64,000 nt of DNA from NCBI GenBank assembly GCA_963971305.1, contig OZ020303.1:16923184-16987183 (forward strand), read 5' to 3'. This document shows, in pieces, positions 52,701-62,774 of the stretch. Each line of letters opens with the position of its first letter. The stretch's first letter is position 1. A model generated the notes under the pieces. The model was not told the DNA's origin and searched no databases. It saw only the letters and a list, made by a program, of their open reading frames with translations. Both the position numbers and the translations under genes were made by a program. The DNA comes from Arcuatula senhousia. Its lineage: Eukaryota; Mollusca; Bivalvia; Mytilida; Mytilidae.

Positions 52701-55700
52701 ACTAAAGAACTTTCCACAAACCTACCACTGACTATGTCATACAGAGATCAACTAAAGAACTTTCCACAAACCTACCACTGACTATGCCATACAGAGATCA
52801 ACTAAAGAACTTTCCACAAACCTACCACTGACTATGCCATACAGAGATCAACTAAAGAACTTTCCACAAACCTACTACTGACTTTGCCATACAGAGATCA
52901 ACTAAAGAACTTTCCACAAACCTACCACTGACTATGTCATACAGAGATCAACTAAAGAACTTTCCACAAACCTACCACTGACTATGTCATACAGAGATCA
53001 ACTAAAGAACTTTCCACAAACCTACTACTGACTTTGCCATACAGAGATCAACTAAAGAACTTTCCACAAACCTACCACTGACTATGTCATACAGAGATCA
53101 ACTAAAGAACTTTCCACAAACCTACCACTGACTATGCCATACAGAGATCAACTAAAGAACTTTCCACAAACCTACCACTGACTATGTCATACAGAGATCA
53201 ACTAAAGAACTTTCCACAAACCTACCACTGACTATGTCATACAGAGATCAACTAAAGTACTTTCCACAAACCTACCACTGACTATGTCATACAGAGATCA
53301 ACTAAAGAACTTTCCACAAACCTACCACTAACTATGTCATACAGAGATCAACTAAAGAACTTTCCACAAACCTACCACTGACTATGTCATACAGAGATCA
53401 ACTAAAGAACTTCCCACAAACCTACCACTGACTATGCCATACAGAGATCAACTAAAGAACTTTCAACAAAGCTACCACTGACTATGTCATACAGAGATCA
53501 ACTAAAGAACTTCCCACAAACCTACCACTGACTATGTCATACAGAGATCAACTAAAGAACTTTCCACAAACCTACCACTGACTATGTCATACAGAGATCA
53601 ACTAAAGAACTTTCCACAAACCTACTACTGACTTTGCCATACAGAGATCAACTAAAGAACTTTCCACAAACCTACCACTGACTATGTCATACAGAGATCA
53701 ACTAAAGAACTTTCCACAAACCTACCACTGACTATGCCATACAGAGATCAACTAAAGAACTTTCCACAAACCTACCACTGACTATGTCATACAGAGATCA
53801 ACTAAAGAACTTTCCACAAACCTACCACTGACTATGTCATACAGAGATCAACTAAAGTACTTTCCACAAACCTACCACTGACTATGTCATACAGAGATCA
53901 ACTAAAGAACTTTCCACAAACCTACCACTAACTATGTCATACAGAGATCAACTAAAGAACTTTCCACAAACCTACCACTGACTATGTCATACAGAGATCA
54001 ACTAAAGAACTTCCCACAAACCTACCACTGACTATGCCATACAGAGATCAACTAAAGAACTTTCAACAAAGCTACCACTGACTATGTCATACAGAGATCA
54101 ACTAAAGAACTTCCCACAAACCTACCACTGACTATGCCATACAGAGATCAACTAAAGAATTTCCCACAAACCTACCACTGACTATGTCATACAGAGATCA
54201 ACTAAAGAACTTTCCACAAACCTACCACTGACTATGTCATACAGAGATCAACTAAAGAACTTCCCACAAACCTACCACTGACTATGTCATACAGAGATCA
54301 ACTAAAGAACTTTCCACAAACCTACCACTGACTATGTCATACAGAGATCAACTAAAGAACTTTCAACAAAGCTACCACTGACTATGTCATACAGAGATCA
54401 ACTAAAGAACTTTCAACAAACCTACCACTGACTATGTCATACAGAGATCAACTAAAGAACTTTCCACAAACCTACCACTGACTATGCCATACAGAGATCA
54501 ACTCTAGAACTTCCCACAAACCTACCACTGACTATGCCATATAGAGATCAACTAAAGAACTTTCCACAAACCTACCACCGACTATGTCATACAGAGATCA
54601 ACTAAAGAACTTTCCACAAACCTACCACTGACTATGCCATACAGAGATCAACTAAAGAACTTTCCACAAACCTACCACTGACTATGTCATACAGAGATCA
54701 ACTAAAGAACTTTCAACAAACCTACCACTGACTATGTCATACAGAGATCAACTAAAGAACTTCCCACAAACCTACCACTGACTATGTCATACAGAGATCA
54801 ACTAAAGAACTTTCAACAAACCTACCACTGACTATGTCATACAGAGATCAACTAAAGAACTTCCCACAAACCTACCACTGACTATGCCATACAGAGATCA
54901 ACTAAAGAACTTTCCACAAACCTACCACTGACTATGTCATACAGAGATCAACTAAAGAACTTTCCACAAACCTACCACTGACTATGCCATACAGAGATCA
55001 ACTAAAGAACTTTCCACAAACCTACCACTGACTATGCCATACAGAGATCAACTAAATAACTTTCCACAAACCTACCACTGACTATGTCATACAGAGATCA
55101 ACTAAAGAACTTTCCACAAACCTACCACTAACTATGTTATACAGAGATCAACTAAAGAACTTTCCACAAACCTACCACTGACTATGCCAGTAACTTATCA
55201 TTGCATATATTATTTTTCTTATGGTTCAGAGGAAATGATCAAGGAGAACATTGAAAAAGAAGTATATGTGCCTTCATAAATAATATTATCATGATTATTT
55301 GCAGGGGCATTAAAATAATAAGATCTTAAATGAAAATTTATCTCATTTAAATAGGTATATAATTTTCTTCTAGAGAATTTCTAAATTACTTTCTAGTCCA
55401 AAGACAGAAAACTACCATTACAGGAATAAGAATTGACATGTGTGACATTTATCAGCTAACTAGATATTTGATCTGATTATGTTCTCCGCAGTTACACAGC
55501 AGTGTGGACGTGATAGGATGTTTTCTCCGTTCATCTTAATTTACTTATCACAACAGGATTTCAACAAATTTCTTGTATAATTCACTTATAAGATGGTAAT
55601 ATCAAGACAAAAGATGAAAATTTCATAGACATGCCTGAAAGATTTTGTACCAACAAACCAATTATAAGAAAGATTTTTTTCTTGAAAAGTTATTACATAA

Positions 55701-58700
55701 CCTAAAATCAATGAGTGATTACTATAACTAATGGAAAAATAGGAAGTTAAATGCTTTCATTTGAAAATAAATTAATCAGAATTCAGAACATAAAAAAAAT
55801 AACTCAATCAGCCTGCCTGGAGGAAATAGAAATTCCAGAGATCCCAGTTTAATCAAGATTTGTAGCTTGTCGAGATTGCTAAAAATCATGCAATCTTAAT
55901 GAAGCTTCTCCCAAGATAAGAAACTGTTCAATACTTTAACTAGGCATTTTTTCTTTAAAAGTGCCTTTATTAACAGGGCTGAATAATTGGAAAATTTCCA
56001 AGTATTTCATATCTTAAGTCTGCATGTAGTGAAAGTTACCAGGGATCTGATGTTTGATGTTTCTCTGATTTTGCAGTTTTTTGTGAAAATTTGAAGGCCT
56101 ACAGATACATGAATTCTTTCAATAATTAAAACTTTAATTGCAAATAAGTTTTGATTGGAGGCAAATTTCCCGTCTATTTAGGACCAAATTTTATGAACTT
56201 ATATAATCTCTCTTTAATAATATCTTAGAGACATGGAACTTTCTCATGCACATATACATCTCTGTATAATGCCCATTTTTATATCCAGTTCCATGAAGCA
56301 GTTTGAAGAGGAGGTTGTGGTTAAAAGGAGTTTGAAAAGATGATGGACAGACAGGACAACCCCCATTTAATCCACTCCAAGAAAGTTTAAATGGGCAGGG
56401 GTGATAATGAAACCAAACAACATCAATGTACAATTGATACCATTTCAGAACAAATTGTCAGGCAAAATAATATTCATCATGTGATTATTAGACAACATCC
56501 ATTTGTAGTGTACCTAGCTGGTCGGCCAACTGCTTTCCTCTCTCAGTGGATACAACTCTTTCATCTTCTAAATCACATTTGTTTCCCACTAATACCACCT
56601 GGGCATTATCCCAAGAATAAGTCTTGATTTGTGTGCACCTGTAAGTAACATGTATATCTACATTACCCATGTAAACTCTGTGACAACTAAAGTACACAAG
56701 GAAGCAGTCTGTCTGTATCTGAAATTGAAGGTTACCAGCACCAAAGATATTAGTAACAATATTAATACATTACACCCTTCATAACAATAAGTCAAACTCA
56801 GAGATATTCTACTTGTATCAGGTTGGTCTTAATTTATCTATTCAAATAACGATAAAAAAGAACCGAGAGAGAGAAAAAAATTGAAAATTTGTATAATTAT
56901 CTGTGTTATTTCTGATAATGTTATAGATCAGCCTATGGAGGAGTGGGATTCTAAGAGACCAGCTTTATTGCTATGAAGGATGTATACATGCATGCATCTA
57001 AACTATTCTGTATAACGAACCAATAATTATTGCTCCATTCTATGCCACATATGATGGACTACAGAAAACTATAATCGGACAAATCAAAGCATATTTTCTT
57101 TCTACAAAACATATAATTTGCTAATATACTTGAACTTAGCATTATCAGTATGCACTGTAATTTCAAGGGAAAACTTGGTCAGATTTTTAATCACAGTTGC
57201 ATAGAGGTAGAGCAACAAATTGTATTCATGCATCATATCAAAGATTAACAGAAATTCATGCAAAAGAAGCAGGAATTGCCAGAACATTTAATATACTTTT
57301 CATAAAGATCAATGGCCAGAGCCAAGTTTACATGTCAAACCTTTTATGAAGACAAGTATTACTTTATTCCATTCGTATAACATATTTTTTCAATTATTCT
57401 GTAACAGACTATTGACACTTAAGCAAACAGAAATTCCTGTTTTAGCTTATTTTGTTAGAGTTCCTTTATATAGAAATTTCAATACCTTTTTCTACTTATT
57501 TATCAAAGAAACTAATTAATTCCTAATTCAATCAATTTATTTGTGAGAGTTTTTTATGTCATCATCATTTTTTCCAATATAGCACATATCGATTAATTTA
57601 TTTTGTGCTGGAACAAGCTTTTCCCCCCCCAATAATCAATTATGGCAGATAAACGTAACTCTGTTTATTGTTTGATGTACACACATTCTTTTTTTTTTCA
57701 AAATAAGCAATTTAACCAGAAATATTTGTTAAGGAATAATTTCTATTGCAGAATTTACTTGAAAGATGAAACATTTTCCCTTTTCTGTTTGCAGCAATCA
57801 ATTCCTTATCTATTTAATTGACACCTTAGCTGTAGATGAAGCTCAGCAAAGAGAATTACTTTATAATCATTAACCAAATATGGTCAATAAGAAGCGTTCT
57901 GGGATTGGGTATTTAAACAATTATTCTTCCTTCTATCTATGTCTGTGAAAATTCAATACTTGAGACTAAATACTCTTTGTAGGAAATTGACGCTCTAATA
58001 GAATTGTAATCCCTTCTGCTTGAGTTCAGCAAATCATCATTATAAGTGACGTTTTCATGGTTACTATTCTGCAGATTCATCTGTCTGGCCATACACTGCT
58101 GATGTAAAGTTTTAAAAATGCCACAGATTTGTTTGAATTTACATATTTAAATTTCATACGATAAAAGTGGTATTGAAAGAATTCTTAACCTTAATGATGT
58201 AACATTCTGTATAGAAAGAACTTTTTTTTTTACAAGACAGATCCAAAGAGCTTTTGATAACAAAATTGATACTTTGAACACAGCTAGCATAAAAAAAACT
58301 TTGCATTTATTGAGTGCAGAACTTCTTTGTGTTTCAATTCAATCATTTTTAAGGGAAAATTCAAAGTGTAGTGGGTAATGGATTATGGATTGAATGCTGG
58401 TGATGGAGCAAACAATGTCCAACAAAACATCAAAACATGTGAGTGAAATGGACATGGTGCCCCTGCATTTTATTTATTTATTTTTTCATATATATTTTTC
58501 TTTAGTAAAGTCCTTGTTTTTGAACTTGGTGGCAAAATGAAGTTACAAAAAATCTTTAACCAATGCAACAGATATGCACAAAACAGAATTGCTGAACAAC
58601 AAAAATTCGCATTACAAATATTCCTCGTTTTGTCTGGCTTTTTTAAAGATGCTATTGGGATCAATAAACTCTATAAGAAAAGAAATCAATAAGTATCATT

Positions 58701-60614
58701 CTTTGAAGTCTAAATTAGGAAAACTTGCTCTAAAAACAGAAATGCAAAATTTAACGAATTGTTTCCTCAAACAGAAAGTTCTAAATGTCAAATGTTCTAG
58801 CTTAAATTGTTTCTTAAATTATCCTATGTTATAAATATTAAAGAAAGCTAAAAATCATTTTATTATTAAATTTGCTTGTAAATCAATTCAAGCTCAATGG
58901 AACTAAAACCGTTTAAAATATCAAAATCTACTTAGAGATTAGACCATGGACATTTTTTTTTAAATAATACATGATGTTTCTTATGATGGAGAGTTTTTCG
59001 TATATCTGTCCCCCTTTATTCATCATACATCCTGAATCAAATCAAAATCTAGAAAAAAACAAGCACTGAAGCAGGAAGATGAGTTTGTTAAGCTTTACTA
59101 CAAAGAAGCATTCAAGTACCTTATGTTAGCACCACCAAAATTCTGTTTCCTACTACACCTTTAGTCAAAGCCTGCACACCAAAGCATGGTTAAGGAGGTA
59201 AGATTTAGAGAGACAAAGGTAGGATATGTTAGTATTACCTAAATTCTGTGAAAGCTCTTCCCCATCTTTAGTACAAATAACGCGGGCATCTTCTAAATCA
59301 CATTTGTTACCCACTAGAATGACAGAGGAGTTACTCCATGCATGTGTCTTGATCTGAGTGCACCTAATACACAAGCAAAGAGTAGCCAAGAAAATAAATA
59401 CACCAACACAACAATAAAGACTATTAGTATATCTTTTGAAATAGATTCATAGAATGCCAAAAAGCTGATACAAATAAATAGGCAATGAAGCATAACAAAA
59501 AACCTTATTATCATCATGTTAGTAATATACACATTACCAATAGTAAAGCCAGCATTAAAATATAAAATTCATACTATTGTACTTTTTGGCAAGGTGTATG
59601 TATACAATGTACATGTCACAATACACGAAAAACATTTGAATTTTCAAGTTGACAATGGAATTTTTCTGACAGCTGTTTTTGTTAGTAGCTCTAGAATCTA
59701 AAGTTAATCTAAAGGTATACAAATAGCCTGAAAGAAACAATGTTAAATGTGTGCAGCAGAACTTTGAAAATAAAGAAGCAGTGCAAATAAAATTATAACA
59801 AAACATTGAAACAACAATTAACAATACAATAATCATGATAATTAATAAGTAATTCACATAAAAAAATTATAAATAAAATGAAAGGCTCTGAATATCTTTA
59901 AAGTGATAAATTACAACACAAAAGTATTGTCAGATCCACTCCTGCTGAAACAGATACATTTGGCACTTGTTTTTCCTATGCTTGTTGAAGCCAGCTATTT
60001 TAAGACATGAAGCTATTATAATGACAGATTTGATGTAATTTCCTACAGAGATTGGTCTCTTGCTAATTAAAGATACTGATAATATACTCCCACTGACAAT
60101 CTTAGTTGACTGTCATCAAATTTAATATCCGCTAAGGAACGTTCTGAGCAATGGATCGATGTTATGGAATGGTATTGTACATAAGGCAACTTAGTTATAC
60201 AATTGAAAAGATATTGCTGTATACAAATGTATAGCTGAAAATGTGCCACTGTAAACATACAACTTATTTCATTTGTTTACTTAAGTTTGCTTAACTAAAA
60301 TGTTATTATTTTTATATTTTTGCCTTGTAATCAAAACCTTTAAAGTTCTTTTTTTATAATAATGAATATGTTTACACAAAATTGAATACATGTATATGTT
60401 TGATAAACTGATATATGATTGCCCCTTTGTACTTCTATTGATAAACTGATACAATTGCTCCTAATTCTTTTGAATTTTTATATATGTATACTAACCAATC
60501 TTGAACTGCATTAAATGATTCTTCGTTAGTGACATCATACATAAGTATAAAGCCCATAGCACCTCTGTAATAAGCTGTTGTAATTGTTCTATATCGCTCT
60601 TGGCCTGCTGTGTC
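31752..60614 (-). CDS. Rab3: Rab3 small GTPase, 3' part, with two alternative internal exons
   Basis: Minus-strand exons: 60614-60496 (starts [20 protein letters not shown], the G3 motif and switch II, and ends NAVQDW), then either 59363-59239 or 56638-56514, then 31942-31752 (stop). Phases are 2, then 1, and all borders are GT-AG. The last exon reads [20 protein letters not shown] with the G5 SAK motif, then [14 protein letters not shown], which is diagnostic of Rab3, and ends GCQC, a C-x-C double-prenylation signal. Rab3 is the synaptic-vesicle and secretory-granule Rab that regulates exocytosis. The exons for roughly residues 1-76 (P-loop, switch I) are not seen between 60615 and 64000, so they lie beyond the right edge. 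The last intron is ~24.6 kb and contains another gene. Confidence 0.95.
32905..33164. other. Rab3-intron stretch with a dispersed GTAAGTTCGCGATTTTT motif
   Basis: AAAGTGTAAGTTCGCGATTTT at 32910-32930 reappears in reverse complement at ~50184-50207. The rest (a GTCACGTGA E-box-like site at 33055 and TAGATGGCGCTGC at ~33071) shows no coding signal. Confidence 0.4.
33165..33895. repeat. 30-bp minisatellite with unique-looking flank, left member of an inverted pair
   Basis: About 15 units of a 30-bp repeat (GACCCATCCATGGATGGACC, then ACACCCATGT) fill 33450-33850. They are preceded by a ~270-bp flank (TCTGGAGTTTATTAAAAACT…). The reverse complement of both flank and array lies at 48010-48590. Since 30 is divisible by three, several frames stay open, giving false ORFs on both strands. 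Confidence 0.85.
34557..34578. repeat. CA microsatellite
   Basis: CACAAACACACACACACACACA-type dinucleotide run, downstream of the ParB-like gene's stop codon. Confidence 0.85.
34890..42647 (-). CDS. ParB/sulfiredoxin-fold-like nuclear-type protein, 543 aa, nested in a Rab3 intron
   Basis: Nine exons: 42647-42492, 40026-39741, 38015-37858, 37642-37518, 37309-37207, 36964-36869, 36487-36350, 35833-35614 and 35239-34890 (TAA). They sum to 1632 nt with unbroken phase and GT-AG borders. The ATG at 42647 is preceded by an in-frame TAG. Residues 103-120 ([18 protein letters not shown]) resemble a bipartite nuclear signal. Residues ~149-200 ([13 protein letters not shown]…[13 protein letters not shown]) followed by 221-228 GGNHIRCA and 260-265 LGNVHN have the order and spacing of a ParB/Srx core: a strand with target residues, then Gx(2-3)R..A, then a downstream helix. 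Residues ~385-398 are lysine-rich and the C-terminus is acidic (ends LYEFDD). The ParB relation is inferred from motifs, and biochemical function is unknown. Confidence 0.85.
36533..36672. mobile_element. hAT-type MITE, 140-bp hairpin with 8-bp target duplication
   Basis: The ends are CACAGGGGCTTGAATTCTGG and its complement, with arms running nearly to the centre (…AAATCGACCCCCTAC / GTAGGGGGTCTATTT…). A perfect 8-bp repeat, GTTATGAT, flanks it at 36525-36532 and 36673-36680. An 8-bp duplication and CAGGGG-like tips fit hAT elements. It lies ~45 bp upstream of the exon-7 acceptor of the ParB-like gene. Confidence 0.85.
38110..39640. repeat. Composite tandem-repeat block in intron 2 of the ParB-like gene
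   Basis: 38112-38150 is a fragment of the repeat found at 26990-27665. 38270-38770 holds about three ~185-bp units sharing ACCATCCTACCAAGTTTCAA-type text. 38930-39640 holds about four ~190-bp units sharing AAAATGGGGTCAAGGTCACA and CTGAACTGTCTGTATACCAA. No coding signal was seen. Confidence 0.8.
42648..43440 (-). promoter_or_regulatory. Upstream region of the ParB-like gene, with CRE-like site
   Basis: The sequence above the ATG at 42647 contains TGACGTTACG (42691) and GACGTCAC (42708-42715), CRE/ATF-like octamers. A nested gene in a host intron needs its own promoter, so this is the natural place. No TATA box is obvious, and the promoter call is inference. Confidence 0.3.
43444..43866. repeat. 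Inverted-repeat element, CACGCCCGCCAATCGC arms
   Basis: ACGCCCGCCAATCGC at 43451-43465 is mirrored by GCGATTGGCGGGCGT at about 43842-43856. A second, inner pair (CGCTAACGCATATCCG / CGGATATG…) makes a foldback near the left arm. Probably an old DNA element. An ORF starting in it has no recognisable domain. Confidence 0.5.
44177..44330. mobile_element. MITE with CAGACCTGTCAAGT-type ends
   Basis: The left end is CAGACCTGTCAAGT and the right end is the complement of CAGGGCTGTCAAGT. CTAATC repeats directly on both sides (44171-44176 and 44331-44336). The interior contains CTCGCGTGAGACTCACGCAT. CAG-starting tips suggest hAT, but only 6 bp of target duplication can be read. Confidence 0.6.
44828..45300. 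repeat. TATACCCCCGCTAAG-family tandem-core repeat
   Basis: It begins TTATACCCCCGCTAAGTTTG with a TCTGTCCGTCTGTCTGTCC tract. Three diverged units of ~150 bp follow, sharing ACATCATATGGAGATG and TTTTAAAATATAGT. Confidence 0.65.
45742..47716. repeat. GGCTCCCAGGAGCC family repeat, copy 3 (long, three ~500-bp units)
   Basis: It opens CAAGAGGCTCCCAGGAGCCT, GAATCGCTCACCTG and closes with a GACGACGGACG tract, CCCTTCGGGTCAGGTGAGCT. A unit of ~500 bp occurs three to four times, with GTTGGATTTTCTTCAAAATT near 46330, 46830 and 47340. Small ORFs inside are by-products. It lies in the Rab3 last intron. Confidence 0.85.
48010..48590. repeat. 30-bp minisatellite with flank, right member of the inverted pair
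   Basis: Units of CATCCATGGATGGGTCACAT, GGGTGTGGTC fill ~48030-48330. The flank at 48420-48590 (ACAAATTTCTATGACAACAG, AGTATCATTTTCCAAAGT) is the reverse complement of 33165-33300. The two loci are ~14 kb apart in opposite orientation. Confidence 0.85.
48870..49035. repeat. Three-copy tandem repeat (~75 bp, CACCACAGGGG)
   Basis: The phrase CCGTGCAAACCATCGCACCA followed by CAGGGG recurs, diverged, at about 48877, 48940 and 48998, each time followed by TTTTCTGTGTAT or TTTCCTGTGTAT. Confidence 0.6.
49520..49620. repeat. ~47-bp direct duplication
   Basis: ATCTTTGATTGGAGGAGCAC, CTTAATTGATCTATGATATCTGT occurs twice back to back. Confidence 0.9.
49986..50013. promoter_or_regulatory. Perfect 28-bp palindrome centred on TGACGTCA
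   Basis: ATTGGAGATGTGAC is followed immediately by its exact reverse complement. The centre is the full CRE/ATF consensus TGACGTCA. It sits in the Rab3 last intron. Regulatory function is inference; it may equally be the tip-to-tip remnant of an element. Confidence 0.5.
51245..55190. repeat. Satellite array, 50-bp monomer, ~79 copies
   Basis: The monomer reads ACTAAAGAACTTTCCACAAA, CCTACCACTGACTATGTCAT, ACAGAGATCA (50 bp). Copies are nearly identical, varying at a few sites (TTTCC/TTCCC/TTTCAA, GTC/GCC, CCTACC/GCTACC). One copy near 51796 carries a 6-bp insertion. Rare variants recur at fixed distances: ACTAAAGTAC at 53251 and 53851 (600 bp), and ACTCCAGAAC at 52401 with ACTCTAGAAC at 54501 (2100 bp). 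This shows block duplication. It lies in the Rab3 last intron. Confidence 0.97.
55191..56513. other. Rab3 intron sequence between satellite and exon
   Basis: AT-rich sequence with no repeats or coding signal that I recognise. Splicing elements for the downstream-most alternative exon would be here, but none can be named. Confidence 0.4.
56514..56638 (-). CDS. Rab3: Rab3 alternative exon A (G4 motif, canonical)
   Basis: The acceptor is TTACTTACAG before 56638 and the donor is GTACAC after 56514. The 125-nt exon supplies the third base of the Trp codon, 41 codons and the first base of a Gly codon. It reads [20 protein letters not shown], then [20 protein letters not shown], close to standard Rab3. 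It carries the G4 NKCD guanine-specificity motif. Confidence 0.95.
59239..59363 (-). CDS. Rab3: Rab3 alternative exon B (divergent duplicate of the G4 exon)
   Basis: The acceptor is GTGTATTAG before 59363 and the donor is GTAATA after 59239. It has the same length (125 nt), phase and borders as exon A. It reads [20 protein letters not shown], then [20 protein letters not shown]. By my count 25 of 41 codons specify the same residue as exon A. NKCD is intact and there is no stop or frameshift. Including both exons would shift the frame (250 nt), so use must be mutually exclusive. Confidence 0.9.
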
Positions 60615-60751
60615 CTGATGAATAGAAATTCAAATCAACATACATGTATATGTGTTAGAAAGGTGCTTCCATTGTTAGTCTATCATGAGCAGGGTTGCAG
60701 ACTAATTTGTTTTATACATAACTGCTTCATGGGTCTTGCACCATATACATG

Positions 60752-61540
60752 TACTGTGGATTCATTTATTTTCTTGGGTACCAATTTTCGTGGTTTGATG
60801 AAAAATAGTCAGTTTGTGGATTCTTAAAGGAGTAGGTTCGCAAACCTTCATATTTGGCCCTAAAATTTCAAGTATTAGATAATCATGTCATATTTGTTGT
60901 AGATATAGTACTATGGATATATGTTAGACATATGCATTGAAAGTTTGATTTGTGACATAACTACGTCACAGTGATGTCACAATCTTCGGCATTTTGCAAA
61001 AAATATTGAAAATCTTTAGATTTTGCCTTTTTTCAATGCACATCATTTGTGCTTTGGAAATATAGAGCGCACTCAAGGGCACCCTTCATAATTAAGTAGA
61101 TTATAATTATGACCATATTAAAGGTTTTCTGAAAATATGAAGGGTGCCCTTGATTGCGCTCATATTTTTCTTGACCAATTTAGAACCAAAAAGTAGCAAA
61201 ATATGGTAAAATTTGAGAATTTTGTTAAATTCCCAAAGTTTGACCCCTATGGTTGAATTGGTCTTTTATAATATGTCCAAAAGAAGTTCAGAATTAGAGA
61301 AACCAAGCACATGACTCTACTTACTAAGAATTATAACATGAAATATTTAAGTTGAGATTTTTGCCAAATTGTAGGCCAAATAAGGGTGTTCGTGAACCTT
61401 CTCCTTTGTGGTTTTAAAGTCTGCAGCATACATATCAATGTTAAATTTCCTATTCGTGGGGAATCAAATTTCGTGGGTCAAGGCCATCCACGAAAAACCA
61501 CGAAAATTGATACCCCACAAATAATAATGAAACCACAGTA
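60752..61540. mobile_element. TACTGTGG MITE (same family as 12468-12673) split by another element
   Basis: The ends are TACTGTGG (60752) and CCACAGTA (61533-61540). Inner blocks ACCAATTTTCGTGGTTTGAT and CCACGAAAATTGATACCCCA match the 12468 copy. The extra length comes from the insertion at 60826-61407. Confidence 0.75.
60826..61407. mobile_element. Nested MITE inside the TACTGTGG element
   Basis: The ends are AAAGGAGTAGGTTCG and, on the other strand, AAAGGAGAAGGTTCACG, an inverted repeat of ~15 bp. The interior contains an imperfect mirror (CAAGGGCACCCTTCATAATT near 61075 and ATGAAGGGTGCCCTTGAT near 61138), consistent with a foldback element. Confidence 0.7.
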
Positions 61541-62039
61541 TATTTCTTTCAAATGTAAAAATCTTAAAATGTTTTCTGTTGTTTAATATGATTTTTTTTT
61601 TATTTTGTTAAGTTGACTTTTTGAAAATTTGCCACATCATTTATGTCTGGTTGTTACTATGCTGGACTAGCAAGTTTCATATTCTATAATTATTTCCTGA
61701 CATGCTTGAAAAAATAATTCTCTGCTTTTTTGTTTTTGTTTTTGACTGACCATTCCTTTTTCTACAGTTTGCATTTCATGCCAAGATATACAAACATATG
61801 AAGATGGATAAAGCCTTATTATGATTTAAAATATATTAACATAAAGAACAAAGCAGAATGTGACCGACCATAAGCATTATAACGGTTTTTCAACAAAATG
61901 GTTTGACATAAAAAATGAAGGATAGCTATTTGATTTGATGTTTAAGCTAGATTTAAACAGCTGAGATGAATACTTGATGATTTACGGCAAATTTAATCAA
62001 ACAACAATTCTTAAGTGATTTTTACTGTGAGAAGTTTGA

Positions 62040-62752
62040 AAACAAGAGGCTTCCAGGAGCCTGAATCGCTCACCTGGTCTTGATGTCAACCCTATGAGGA
62101 CTTTTGTATAGCTAAATGAGCTGAATGTTTAAGCAAGCAAAAGCTTTTCTCCATCTGCAATAGTTTTCATTCAAAAGGCCAAAAACACTATTTTTCGCCT
62201 TAAAGGGACTGTAACCCCTATGAGGGTCATCTGACAACTTTGACCTTATGAAGACTTTTGTAGAGCTACATGAGCTGAACATTTAAGCAAGCAACAGCTT
62301 TTCTCTATCTGTAATAGTTTTCATTTTATAGGCCAAAAACATGAAAAAACACTATTTTTCACCTTTAAGGGGCTGTAGCCCTATAAGGGGTCATCTGACA
62401 ACTTTGACCTTATGAAGACTTTTGTAGAGCTTTTGATTCTAAAGAGCCTAAGATACTTCGGATTTTTTCTATTTGCTATGGTTGCTGAGTTATAAGCCAT
62501 GTTAAGTGATTTAACCCCATGTTCTATTTTTAGTAACAGTGGCCATGTTTTTTATCGAATCATTTTAAAATGAGGATCATTTGTTGCCAACATGTCATAT
62601 ATCATTCCTGCAAAGTTTCAATGAAATTGGTACAGTGGTTTCAGAGAAGAAGATTTTTGAAATTGTTAATGGACGACAGAGGACGGAGGACAGACGACGA
62701 CGGACGCATAGTGATGGCATAAGCTCACATGGCCTTTGGCCAGGTGAGCTAA
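62040..62752. repeat. GGCTTCCAGGAGCC family repeat, copy 4
   Basis: It opens ACAAGAGGCTTCCAGGAGCC, TGAATCGCTCACCTG and closes with a GACGACGGACG tract, GGCCTTTGGCCAGGTGAGCT. It shares the GGGGTCATCTGACAACTT and AAGCAAGCAACAGCTTTTCT blocks with copy 1, in inverse orientation. It lies in the Rab3 upstream intron. Confidence 0.8.
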
Positions 62753-62774
62753 TAAAAATCATAAATAACTAGAA

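Noticed and set aside
51245..55190. Possible CRISPR-like array
   Set aside because: There are no distinct spacers. The whole 50-bp unit repeats head to tail in an animal intron, so it is a satellite.
59239..59363. Rab3 exon B as a pseudogene or processed copy
   Set aside because: It has intact splice borders, identical length and phase, no stop, and conserved NKCD. It is a lone exon in the right place and orientation, unlike a retrocopy.
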